A stretch of 64,000 nucleotides of DNA from an uncultured Dehalococcoidia bacterium (GTDB taxonomy: Bacteria > Chloroflexota > Dehalococcoidia > Lucifugimonadales > UBA1127), in assembly GCA_951812285.1 (NCBI GenBank), contig OX638292.1:1035008-1099007 (forward strand), given 5' to 3'. The translations under genes and the position numbers were made by a program. Of the stretch, positions 17,843 through 25,327 are shown piece after piece. The notes beneath the pieces were generated by a model. The model was not told where the DNA came from. It ran no database searches and saw only the letters and a list, made by a program, of their open reading frames with translations. The stretch's first letter is position 1; every line of letters starts with the position of its first letter.

Positions 17843-18103
17843 TTATGGGAGGGGGGCAATCTTGCCGGGTGTTTGCAGGTTACTTGCTCGCTCCCAGCAA
17901 GCCCTCAGATCATCCTGATGAATCGACGCCCATTCGATAACCAGACCATGCGCCCTTGGTGACAAGCGCCCATGCAATACGGCAAGAGCGTCGATTCCAA
18001 CCAGCGCCTCATCATCTCCGTAGAGCGCATGGAAGTGAGCGGGCCCGTGGTCCGCGAAATACATACGTATGACGATGCCGTAGAAACGGCTAAGTTCCGG
18101 CAT
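17843..18103 (-). CDS. DUF4160 protein, putative toxin-antitoxin partner
   Basis: Small protein of 86 residues with the DUF4160 pattern: RFYGIVIRMYFADHGPAHFH near the N terminus, then a charged helix around HGLVIEWASIHQDDL. It overlaps the upstream DUF2442 gene by 14 bases, and this pairing recurs in many genomes as a putative toxin-antitoxin-like module. The ATG at 18103 is inside the end of the DUF2442 gene, so translation is probably coupled. A HigBA module follows upstream on the same strand. Biochemical role unproven. Confidence 0.82.
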   Translation of the reverse strand: MPELSRFYGIVIRMYFADHGPAHFHALYGDDEALVGIDALAVLHGRLSPRAHGLVIEWASIHQDDLRACWERASNLQTPGKIAPLP

Positions 18104-18380
18104 TTCCTGTCAACGCACGTACAGCGGGCATGTATTCCTCAACTGACTTGCCTGTCAGTTGCATATATATCGCATCCGGGCACAACTCAATGTCGTCACC
18201 CCATGCGATACTGCCACCGGGGCCCAGGCGAACTGAGTCAAAGCAGTTTGGCGTATCCCACGCGACGAAGACTCCGCGGCCCGCAAGATGTGAAAGGTCT
18301 ACCTCTCCGGCGGCTCCGTCCGAGAACTCTAGCCAGATCCGGTAGTCTTCCCGAGCTTCTACATTCTTGGGGCGAATCAT
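18090..18380 (-). CDS. DUF2442 protein, putative toxin-antitoxin partner
   Basis: A protein of 96 residues with the DUF2442 beta-rich pattern (WLEFSDGAAGEVDLSHL, and SVRLGPGGSIAWGDDIELCPD). The start is uncertain: two adjacent ATG codons at 18383 and 18380 follow GGAGGA, and the second has better spacing; an upstream start at 18419 is possible. It is the first gene of a pair with DUF4160. The two genes lie 45 bases downstream of the HigA stop, so one transcript could cover both modules. Which partner is toxic, if either, is not known. Confidence 0.82.
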   Translation of the reverse strand: MIRPKNVEAREDYRIWLEFSDGAAGEVDLSHLAGRGVFVAWDTPNCFDSVRLGPGGSIAWGDDIELCPDAIYMQLTGKSVEEYMPAVRALTGNAGT

Positions 18381-18425
18381 CATTCCTCCGTCCCCTCTAA
18401 GATACTCCAAAAGCAACATAGAGCT

Positions 18426-18728
18426 CTAGCCGCTGCTTCCGGCTCGATACTCTGCCGTTGGAAGCTCCCGTATGCTTGCGCCGGCGAGGTCATCAGCCGT
18501 GGCCAGATCGAATTGCGCCTGCAGGTTCATCCAGAACTGCGGGTCCATGCCGAACCAGTGGCCGAGGCGCAGTGCGGTGTCGCCCGTTACTGCCCGCTTG
18601 CCCGCGATAATCTGGCTGATGCGGTTTGGCGGCACGGAAATCTCGCGAGCCAGCGTAGTCGGCGTCACGCTGAGCTCGTCGAGCTCGTCCCGAAGCACGA
18701 TGCCTGGATGGACTGCACGCTTGAACAT
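18426..18728 (-). CDS. higA: HigA-type antitoxin (XRE family)
   Basis: Antitoxin and autorepressor, about 100 residues. The helix-turn-helix lies around TTLAREISVPPNRISQIIAG, followed by the HigA motif DTALRLGHWFGMDPQFWMNLQ. The ATG at 18728 with AGGAG eight bases before it is preferred; an upstream TTG also exists. It follows the toxin gene by 22 bases, the toxin-first order typical of HigBA. Very similar in layout to the second HigBA module at 43679, so the two are paralogous systems. Confidence 0.9.
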   Translation of the reverse strand: MFKRAVHPGIVLRDELDELSVTPTTLAREISVPPNRISQIIAGKRAVTGDTALRLGHWFGMDPQFWMNLQAQFDLATADDLAGASIRELPTAEYRAGSSG

Positions 18729-18750
18729 TGCCCTTGCTCCTGGATTGACC

Positions 18751-19035
18751 TCAGTGGTAGTCGACAATTTCGACGTCAGATGGACCGGCTTCTCCTCTTG
18801 GCCAGGTAAAGCAGATGCGCCACTGCCGATTGACGCGAATGGAGTACTGCCCGTCTCTGTCCCCTCGCAGCGCTTCCAGCCTGTTGCTCGGGAACGCCCT
18901 CAGGGCGGCCAGTGAGGGCGCCGCGTTCAGAATTGACAGGCGCTTCGCAGCCTGCTGCTCGAAGCTCTGAAACGCCGGTTCAGCCCCGCCCTCCGCGAAA
19001 GCCTGAGTTCGCTTGTCTAGGTAGCTGAGGATCAA
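18751..19035 (-). CDS. higB: HigB-type mRNA interferase toxin (RelE superfamily)
   Basis: RelE-fold toxin, 94 residues, with family signatures SNRLEALRGDRDGQYSIRVN, QWRICFTW and DVEIVDYH. The frame opens with TTG (19035), giving a protein that starts MILSYLDKRTQAF, as in other HigB proteins. A weak start codon fits a toxin kept at low level. First gene of the higBA operon. The region just upstream (19036-19095) is AT-rich and probably holds the autoregulated promoter. Confidence 0.9.
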   Translation of the reverse strand: MILSYLDKRTQAFAEGGAEPAFQSFEQQAAKRLSILNAAPSLAALRAFPSNRLEALRGDRDGQYSIRVNRQWRICFTWPRGEAGPSDVEIVDYH

Positions 19036-19095
19036 GCAAGATTCACTTTACGAGAAATGTACGCGTGACGTCAATCGTCAACGCCCCATCTCCCC

Positions 19096-20088
19096 TCACC
19101 CCTGCCCCATGCCCTCCCACACGGCCTGCAGCCGCTCGAGCGCCTCGCCCGGCAGTGGTCCGCGCTCCGCCGCCGTGATGGCGTAGTCGAGCTGCTCCAT
19201 GCTGGAGTAGCCGACAAGCGCGGTGGAGATTGCCGGGTTGCCGATGACGAACCGAATGGCGGCCTGCACCGGACCCTGCGCGTACCCGTCATCCCAGAGG
19301 AAGCTGAAGCTGTGCGCGAGCTCGGCGTCGGCGGCCAGGTCCGCGCCGGTGCCGATGGGCGCGACGGACTGCGCCGCCAGCGTGTGCCGCTCGGTGGAGC
19401 CGCTGAGGGCGCCCGCGGCGAGCACGCGGATGGCGATGATGCCCATGCCGCTTTCGGCGGCGCGTTGGGCGAGCATGCCGTAGTCCTGGTACGGGTGGTT
19501 TCTCGGCGCCGGTTGCCCCGACGTCGGGTTCAGGATGTTGTAGCTGGTCTGCGCGGTGTTGAACCGGCCGCTGTCGACGACCGTGTGGAGGGAGGCGGTG
19601 TGGCCGAGTCCCGTAAAACCCCACGCGCCCACCTTGCCCTGCTTGCCGAGGTCCTCGAACGCTCCCGCAACGGTCATCGCGTCGTCCGGCGTCAGGATGG
19701 CCTGCCCCTCGCCGCGTTGCGGGCCGATCTGGTTATGGAGCTGGATGAGGTCGACGCGCTCGGCACCCAGGCGCGAAAGGCTGTTCTCCACAGAACGCGC
19801 GACCGCGGCGGGGATGTTGTCGAGGTCCTCGGGCAAGAGGCGCACCTTGGTGCCGACGACGGGGCTCGCCTTCAACTGCCGCAGCGCCGCGCCAAGGTTG
19901 ATCTCCGACTGCCCCCGGCCGTACCCCGACGCCGTGTCGAAGTACGTGATGCCCGCGTCCAGCGCGCGTGCGACGGCGTCGACGCGCTCTTGCACCGTGC
20001 CGCGCACCATGAGCCCGCCAACGTCGCCGCAGCCGAAGCCCAGCGCGGAGACCTGAATGCCGGTGTCGCCAAACGTCCTGTATTCCAT
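19096..20088 (-). CDS. Aldo/keto reductase
   Basis: NADPH-dependent oxidoreductase of the aldo/keto reductase superfamily, 330 residues, TIM barrel. The family opening is clear (GFGCGDVGGLMV), with the catalytic set Asp in GITYFDTASGYGRGQSE, Tyr of the same segment, Lys in VVGTKVRL and the His region VDLIQLHNQ. C-terminal coenzyme-binding part around ISTALVGYSSMEQL. ATG at 20088 with AAGGAGG. It is the last gene of a minus-strand run that begins with cysteine dioxygenase and lies 33 bases after the MetF-like gene, so it may act on a product of that pathway. Substrate unknown. Confidence 0.88.
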   Translation of the reverse strand: MEYRTFGDTGIQVSALGFGCGDVGGLMVRGTVQERVDAVARALDAGITYFDTASGYGRGQSEINLGAALRQLKASPVVGTKVRLLPEDLDNIPAAVARSVENSLSRLGAERVDLIQLHNQIGPQRGEGQAILTPDDAMTVAGAFEDLGKQGKVGAWGFTGLGHTASLHTVVDSGRFNTAQTSYNILNPTSGQPAPRNHPYQDYGMLAQRAAESGMGIIAIRVLAAGALSGSTERHTLAAQSVAPIGTGADLAADAELAHSFSFLWDDGYAQGPVQAAIRFVIGNPAISTALVGYSSMEQLDYAITAAERGPLPGEALERLQAVWEGMGQG

Positions 20089-20121
20089 GGCTGCCTCCTT
20101 GGTTGGGTCTGCGGCTCCGGT

Positions 20122-20982
20122 CTATCGGACGGACGCCATCACCTGCCGGGCCACCTCGTAGTCGCGCGCGCCACCGCGCAGGATGGGCGGCACGAGGTAC
20201 ACGCCGCGCACGCCGTCATCCAGCAGCGCCTGCAGTTGCTCCACAGCGATGTCGACGCCCGGCCATCCCTCGTCGAGCTGCTGCCGCGTCTCCGGCGGCA
20301 CGTTGCCGAGGACGATGCCGTCCTTGTCGAGCACCTGCACGCCCCAGAATACCGGCAGCTCCAGCGGCCCGCCCGCCGAGCGTTCGTACGCCTCGAGGAA
20401 TGCGTGGCGCAGCTCAATGTCATAGATGGGCTGCGCAATGAGGAAATGCGCGCCCGCCTCCACCTTGCGCCGCGTCAACGCCACCTCGCGGGCGAGATCC
20501 CGTGCGAGGTCGAATGTGCCGCCGATGCAAAGGGAAGTCTCGCCGCGCAGCTTGGCGCCGCGGTAGTCGAGACCGTCGTTCATGGCGGCCGCGTCGGCGA
20601 TGAGCGCGGTGGGGGTGTAGTCGTTGACGGCCTTGACGCGCTCGGCCTCCGCCTCGGTGAAGCCATCGCCCTGCAGGATAATGACGTTCTCCAGCCCCAG
20701 CATCTGCGCGCCCAGCAGCCGCGACTGCACGGCAATCTTGTTCATGTCCCGCGTGGCGAGGTTGAACACGACGTCCGTGCCCGTGCGCGATTTGATGGCG
20801 AGCGCCGCCGCGACCGAGTCGGCACGCGGGAGTTTGCCGGGGTTGTACGCCACGCAGGCGAAGTCGGCGCCCACCGCGCCCACGGCGTCGAGAGCGGCGG
20901 GGTCTGCGCTGCGGGGCGGCGTGCAGTCGCACAGCACCACGGGGCCAGGGGACGTTGCGTAGACCTCCGTCACCTTCGCCAT
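20122..20982 (-). CDS. Methylenetetrahydrofolate reductase family protein (MetF-like)
   Basis: TIM-barrel flavoprotein family, 286 residues, near the length of bacterial MetF. Recognisable parts are the FAD/folate region ENVIILQGDGFTEAEAE, the FLIAQPIYD segment common to the family and FWGVQVLDKDG. The N terminus is not the usual EFFPP motif, so this is a divergent member. The ATG at 20982 is preceded by GGAGG. It sits between a cupin-like gene (25-base gap) and the aldo/keto reductase. The neighbouring genes suggest a one-carbon or sulfur role rather than plain methionine synthesis. The reaction is not certain. Confidence 0.78.
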   Translation of the reverse strand: MAKVTEVYATSPGPVVLCDCTPPRSADPAALDAVGAVGADFACVAYNPGKLPRADSVAAALAIKSRTGTDVVFNLATRDMNKIAVQSRLLGAQMLGLENVIILQGDGFTEAEAERVKAVNDYTPTALIADAAAMNDGLDYRGAKLRGETSLCIGGTFDLARDLAREVALTRRKVEAGAHFLIAQPIYDIELRHAFLEAYERSAGGPLELPVFWGVQVLDKDGIVLGNVPPETRQQLDEGWPGVDIAVEQLQALLDDGVRGVYLVPPILRGGARDYEVARQVMASVR

Positions 20983-21007
20983 CGGTACACCTCCGGCGGA
21001 GCGTGCG

Positions 21008-21559
21008 CTAGTCGTACCACTGGCCGATGACCGTGCGCTTCCCGGGGACCGACGGGTCGTCGATTGTCGTCTTGAAGGGCGGGAAGAGCACGTCAATGCC
21101 GACGTTCAGCGACGGCGCGGGCCGCGCCAGCTCCTCTACCATCTGCTTGAAGCCGGCAACGTCGGCAGCGAGGTCGCGGAATACGTTGGCGACAGCCGTC
21201 AGCCCGGCCGCGCGAATGGCCTCTTCTGCGTCGTTGAGCCGCTGCACCTGCACGGGGTCGTCGATGGGCGTCTGCGGCGCGTGGCCGCCGTGCAGCTCGC
21301 CGGGAGCATTCCATCGCACGAGGGGCAGGCCGTTCGAGAAGTGAATGTTCAGCTCGCCGGTCTCGTGCGAATGCCGGACGCCGATCTCACCCGGCGGAAT
21401 GAGGAGTGCGGTCACCAGGCACTGCTCGTTCTCCAGCAGCGTGTACCACTTGCGCTTGCGGTTGCCCGGCAACTCAAGGCCGCGCCAGCCGTGCTGGTCC
21501 TCGGGCACCGAGTGGATCCCAACGCGGATCACCTGGGTCTGGATATTGCCCTGGCTCAT
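21008..21559 (-). CDS. Cupin-like protein of unknown function
   Basis: A 183-residue protein. An N-terminal half of beta-type sequence contains a possible cupin metal site (VRHSHETGELNIHF); a helical C-terminal half follows. I do not recognise a named family. The ATG at 21559 follows GGAGG. It is preceded by the rhodanese gene (67-base gap) and followed by the MetF-like gene (25-base gap), so it belongs to the same probable operon. Role unknown; a metal-dependent enzyme or a sensor of sulfur intermediates is possible. Confidence 0.68.
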   Translation of the reverse strand: MSQGNIQTQVIRVGIHSVPEDQHGWRGLELPGNRKRKWYTLLENEQCLVTALLIPPGEIGVRHSHETGELNIHFSNGLPLVRWNAPGELHGGHAPQTPIDDPVQVQRLNDAEEAIRAAGLTAVANVFRDLAADVAGFKQMVEELARPAPSLNVGIDVLFPPFKTTIDDPSVPGKRTVIGQWYD

Positions 21560-21626
21560 GGCGCACCTCCGTCACGTTCGGACCACCGGGTCCGGCCAAC
21601 CGAGCGAGACTTAGGCGCCGCGCTCG

Positions 21627-23216
21627 TCATTCCTGGTATTTGTCGCCGAGGGCGATCTCCCATCGGAGGTAGTGCACGGCGTCCGCATAGCTGCGCTCCG
21701 GCCCGGCAATCACGACGTCATTCGGAATGTCGCCCGGCAACGCCATGACCCCGGTCAGGCCGCGCTCGACGGGCAACTCCGCCTCGCGCCACGCGGCCAT
21801 CCCGCCGTCGAGGTACGACACGTTGGTGAAGCCGAGCCCGTACAGCGTCACGCCTGCCAGCGCCGACGCGCGCCCGTCAGCGCACGTGGTTACGATGGGC
21901 GCGTCCCTTTCGATGCCGTGATCGCCGATGCGCAGCTCCAGCCACCCGCGGGCGATCCACCGGGCGCCGGGCACGTGCCCAGCCGCGAAGTCCTGGCTGG
22001 TGTCCACGAAGATGACGGTCGCACCCTCGCTCGCCGCCAGATCCTCCGCAGTGACGGCGGGCACGGCGACGCGCGCGCCTTCCAGGCCAAAGGTCGCCTC
22101 GTCTGGCGCACTCTCTTCCAGCGCAAAGCCCCCGCGAGTCCAGGCGTTGACGCCTCCGTCGACCACATAGACGTCCTCGATGCCCATCTGGCGGTACCAC
22201 GACGCCGTGGCCGTCGCGCGGGCAATGCCGTCGCAGCAGAAGACGACGGCGCAGTGCTTTACGACAGCGACGTCATCGGTGCGCTGCACGGCCTGCCCGC
22301 CGGGGACCCAGCGGAAGCCGGGGATGTGCCCGGCCGAGTATTCCTCGCGCGTGCGCACGTCGATGAAGTAGACCGTGCGCTCTGAGCGGGCATTGCGCTG
22401 CTCCTGCAGCCCGCGGATGTCGAGGTAGCGCACGCCGTCCTCCTCGGCGAGCCGTGCCGCGTAGGCCTCGGCGGCTCGAACGGCATCCTCAGACGGCTGC
22501 GGCATCTCGACGCGGTCCGCCCCACGCTCCAACTCGTAGCCTGCCAGCATCCAGCCCGCCGTGCCGTTGGTCAGCGCGTACACGTTGGGGATGCCCATGC
22601 GCTGGAGCACCCGCGCGCCGATGATGCTCCGGGTCCGGCCCGCGCAGTTGACGACGACGGCCGTGTCCTCCGACAACCCCTCGGCGATGTCCGTGATGCG
22701 CAGCGGCAGCTCGCCGCCGGGCACGCTGCGGCCGCCGGGGATCGCGAACCGCCGATACTCCTCAGGCGTTCGCGAGTCGAGGATGACGGTTGGCTTGCCG
22801 GACTCGATCCGCTCGTGCAGGTCGTCCGCGCTGATGTTGGCGACGTGGTTCTGGATTTCGATGCGCTCGCCGAAGTCCTTGCTGGGCACATTCATGCCCC
22901 ACTCGGTGCCAAACCCCTGGTTGACCCAGCCGTTGATGCCGCCCTCGAGGACCGACACGTTCGCGTAGCCCATGCGCTCGACGGTGTCGGCCGCGAGCGA
23001 TGCGCGCCGTCCGTCGTCGTCGCACACTACTACGGGCACGCCGGCGTATGGGACCGAGTCGAGCAGCTGGAACTCCAGCCTCCGCCTCGGCAGCCAGCAG
23101 GCGCCGGGGATGTGCGTGCTGTTGTACTCGCCGGCCTCGCGCACGTCGAGCAGCGCGAAGGGCGTGTCGCCCTGCAGGAGGGCGTTCAGTTCTTCCGGGG
23201 TCACTTTTCCTGCCAT
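21627..23216 (-). CDS. Four-domain rhodanese (thiosulfate sulfurtransferase) protein
   Basis: A 529-residue protein with four consecutive rhodanese domains (about residues 1-105, 125-230, 270-370 and 385-485). All four keep a cysteine at the active-site loop: Cys65 (CDDDGRR), Cys191 (CAGRTR), Cys328 (CDGIAR) and Cys445 (CADGRA). The loops differ, so substrates may differ. Each domain ends with the D/EGG-x2-AW type motif. It probably carries persulfide sulfur between donors and acceptors. The ATG at 23216 overlaps the stop codon of the cysteine dioxygenase gene by one base (TAATG), which indicates translational coupling; a GTG at 23231 is a weaker choice. Confidence 0.92.
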   Translation of the reverse strand: MAGKVTPEELNALLQGDTPFALLDVREAGEYNSTHIPGACWLPRRRLEFQLLDSVPYAGVPVVVCDDDGRRASLAADTVERMGYANVSVLEGGINGWVNQGFGTEWGMNVPSKDFGERIEIQNHVANISADDLHERIESGKPTVILDSRTPEEYRRFAIPGGRSVPGGELPLRITDIAEGLSEDTAVVVNCAGRTRSIIGARVLQRMGIPNVYALTNGTAGWMLAGYELERGADRVEMPQPSEDAVRAAEAYAARLAEEDGVRYLDIRGLQEQRNARSERTVYFIDVRTREEYSAGHIPGFRWVPGGQAVQRTDDVAVVKHCAVVFCCDGIARATATASWYRQMGIEDVYVVDGGVNAWTRGGFALEESAPDEATFGLEGARVAVPAVTAEDLAASEGATVIFVDTSQDFAAGHVPGARWIARGWLELRIGDHGIERDAPIVTTCADGRASALAGVTLYGLGFTNVSYLDGGMAAWREAELPVERGLTGVMALPGDIPNDVVIAGPERSYADAVHYLRWEIALGDKYQE

Positions 23217-23803
23217 TAGCAGTTGTCCCACCTTGCGGTCGCAAACCGCGTGATCTTGCCCGACTCCGGGTCGTAGCGGCGGCGGCTCCAGCCGCGCAGG
23301 TCAACGCCGTAGACGTGGATCTCCGGCGTCGGCCTTCCGGTCTGGTTGTCCATCTGGTGAATGTCGTCAACGTCCGGCACAAGGAGGGTGACCTCGCCGG
23401 GCTTGTTCTGGGTTACGCGGTCCTGCTCCAGCAGAGCGTAGTCGTCCTGCTCGCGGTCATCGAGGCGGCGGAAGCGCGTCTCGGTCATGGTGTTCTCGAC
23501 CACGCCGATCATGCCCCACGTGCAGTGGTCGTGCGCGCCGATATGGCTGCCGGGACCCCACACGACGGAGGTGATGGAGAGGCCGCTGGGCGCCTGGTGC
23601 AGGAGGTAGGTGGTCGACTGCTTTTCCGGCGTCCGGTTGCCCATCGGCAGGCGGAACTTCTCGGGGATTGCGTCCGGGTTGGCCAGCAGCCGCTGCAGGT
23701 GGGAGGAGGCCCGATCGAACAGCGCGGCCTGGTCGGGCTGGCCGTCCACAAGCTCGTCCATGTCGTGGATGAAGTCTTCCAGGCTGTACGTCACTCTCGC
23801 CAT
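23216..23803 (-). CDS. Cysteine dioxygenase type-I family (thiol dioxygenase)
   Basis: Cupin-fold, non-heme iron thiol dioxygenase, 195 residues. Iron ligands are His91 and His93 in HIGAHDHCTWG and probably His149 in DDIHQM. The His/Tyr pair of the active site is seen in EIHVYGVDL (His163, Tyr165). The reaction would be thiol to sulfinate using oxygen, with cysteine or 3-mercaptopropionate as substrate; I cannot tell them apart safely. The ATG at 23803 follows GAGGTGACC. The following tetra-rhodanese is translationally coupled, so thiol oxidation and persulfide handling are linked here. Confidence 0.87.
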   Translation of the reverse strand: MARVTYSLEDFIHDMDELVDGQPDQAALFDRASSHLQRLLANPDAIPEKFRLPMGNRTPEKQSTTYLLHQAPSGLSITSVVWGPGSHIGAHDHCTWGMIGVVENTMTETRFRRLDDREQDDYALLEQDRVTQNKPGEVTLLVPDVDDIHQMDNQTGRPTPEIHVYGVDLRGWSRRRYDPESGKITRFATARWDNC

Positions 23804-23868
23804 TGGTCACCTCGGATGATTGAAGTTGTGTCTGGATGGGCAGAGTTTCTTGCCTAGCGAGGGCGGTG

Positions 23869-25200
23869 TCAACCTGAGAGCTGCGCTTCCTGCCCGGCAG
23901 TCTCCGCCGGTTCCGCGGGCGGCTCCCGGCGGGCTCGTCGTATGGACGGGAAGAGTACCAGCACCAGCGCAACGAAGAAGACGTTCAGCGAGCTCATTGC
24001 GATGATGGAGGGCACCGCGCCGAACGTCTCCGCGGCGATGCCCATCGCCAAGATACCGGCGGGCCCCAGTCCGACGAGTATGAACCGGATGCTGATGACC
24101 CGCGCCCGAACGTAGTCGGGCGTCGCGAGCTGAATGATCGTCATGTTGCTCGTCATGAATGACTGCGTGCACAGGCCGAGCCCCAGCGCCAGGGCGAGCG
24201 CAAGCAGGTAGTAATTCGAAAGCGCAAACAACGTCAGGATGATGCCCACCAGCAGGCCGGCAACCATCATGAGCTTGGTCAATTGGGGCATGCCCCGCGC
24301 GGTGGCCGCGATGAGGGACCCCATCAATGCCCCGACGCCAATCGCGGTCATCAGCACGCCGAGGTCGTCCGGCCCGCGGTTCAGCACGTCGCGCACGAGC
24401 ACGGGCATGACAGCCTGGAAGGGCATGACAAAAGTCATGACGATGAGCCCGAGCAGCAGGAGGGCAATGATGATTGGCTGCCCCCGGACGTATCGGATGC
24501 CATTCAGGATGCTCTGGACCATGGACTCGCGACCGCCGTCTGCGGTAAGCCGTTGGCGTCCGGCGACGGTGGGTATTTCGAAGAGGGCCATGCCGATGAG
24601 CGCGGGTACGAGCAGCAACGCCGCGACGAGGAACGTGTGCTCCATGCCGAAGAATTCAATGATGAAGCCCGCCGGGGTCGGGCCGGCAATCTGGCCCAGG
24701 CTGAATATTGTGCTGAAGAGGGCAACGCCGCTTGCTACGTCGCTCCGGCGGACCAGGTCTGGCACCACGGAAGTTCTGGCGGGCATGGCAAAGGAGAATG
24801 CGACCCCATTGGCGATCGCCAACGCAAAAACATGCCACACCTGAATGAATTCCAGGAACACAAGGGCGGCCATCGCAAGGAGGGTGATGAGGTTGAATAC
24901 ATCCGTGGTGAACAGCAGGAGCTTGCGGCCTCCCCTGTCGGCGAGCGCCCCACTGATAAGGGGCAGTACCAGCATGGGCACGAGCTGCGCCGCCTGGACC
25001 GCGGCCACCTGGAACGGCGAGTCGGTCAATTCCAGAACGAGCCAGCCCCGGGCGATCATCACCATGAAGAATGACATAATCGAGAGTAGAGAAATCGACC
25101 AGAAGGCGGCATACCGGGGATAGGCAAGGGCGCGCAGGGGTCCTTGGAGCAGGCGGCTACGCCTCAGGCCCCCGGACTCTTGGTAATCCTGTGATCCCAC
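23869..25200 (-). CDS. MFS transporter (EntS/MFS_3-like)
   Basis: Twelve-helix major facilitator carrier of the MFS_3 group, about 443 residues, with SGALADRGGRKLL as the helix 2-3 loop and LAIANGVAFSFAMPARTSVVPDLV in the helix 4-5 region. I prefer the GTG at 25200, because AAGGAG lies four bases upstream; an ATG at 25245 would add 15 residues. It follows proS on the minus strand and precedes the cysteine dioxygenase by 65 bases. The C-terminal tail is Pro/Glu-rich. Substrate unknown; efflux of small molecules is likely. Confidence 0.82.
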   Translation of the reverse strand: MGSQDYQESGGLRRSRLLQGPLRALAYPRYAAFWSISLLSIMSFFMVMIARGWLVLELTDSPFQVAAVQAAQLVPMLVLPLISGALADRGGRKLLLFTTDVFNLITLLAMAALVFLEFIQVWHVFALAIANGVAFSFAMPARTSVVPDLVRRSDVASGVALFSTIFSLGQIAGPTPAGFIIEFFGMEHTFLVAALLLVPALIGMALFEIPTVAGRQRLTADGGRESMVQSILNGIRYVRGQPIIIALLLLGLIVMTFVMPFQAVMPVLVRDVLNRGPDDLGVLMTAIGVGALMGSLIAATARGMPQLTKLMMVAGLLVGIILTLFALSNYYLLALALALGLGLCTQSFMTSNMTIIQLATPDYVRARVISIRFILVGLGPAGILAMGIAAETFGAVPSIIAMSSLNVFFVALVLVLFPSIRRARREPPAEPAETAGQEAQLSG

Positions 25201-25327
25201 TCTGCTCCTTTTGGTAACCCCATGCCCTGGCAAGCTGGCGCCCATCGCGCCGCTGCGATGTCACGGCCCGCGTGGACTGGCGGCGCGAGCTGCCTTCGAC
25301 GGGCGAACGGCCCGGACGGCCCCGACG

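Noticed and set aside
19312..21030. A 572-residue plus-strand frame opposite aldo/keto reductase and MetF-like genes
   Set aside because: It spans two good minus-strand genes and their gap, is composed of repeated Arg, Ala, His and Gly, and has no domain pattern.
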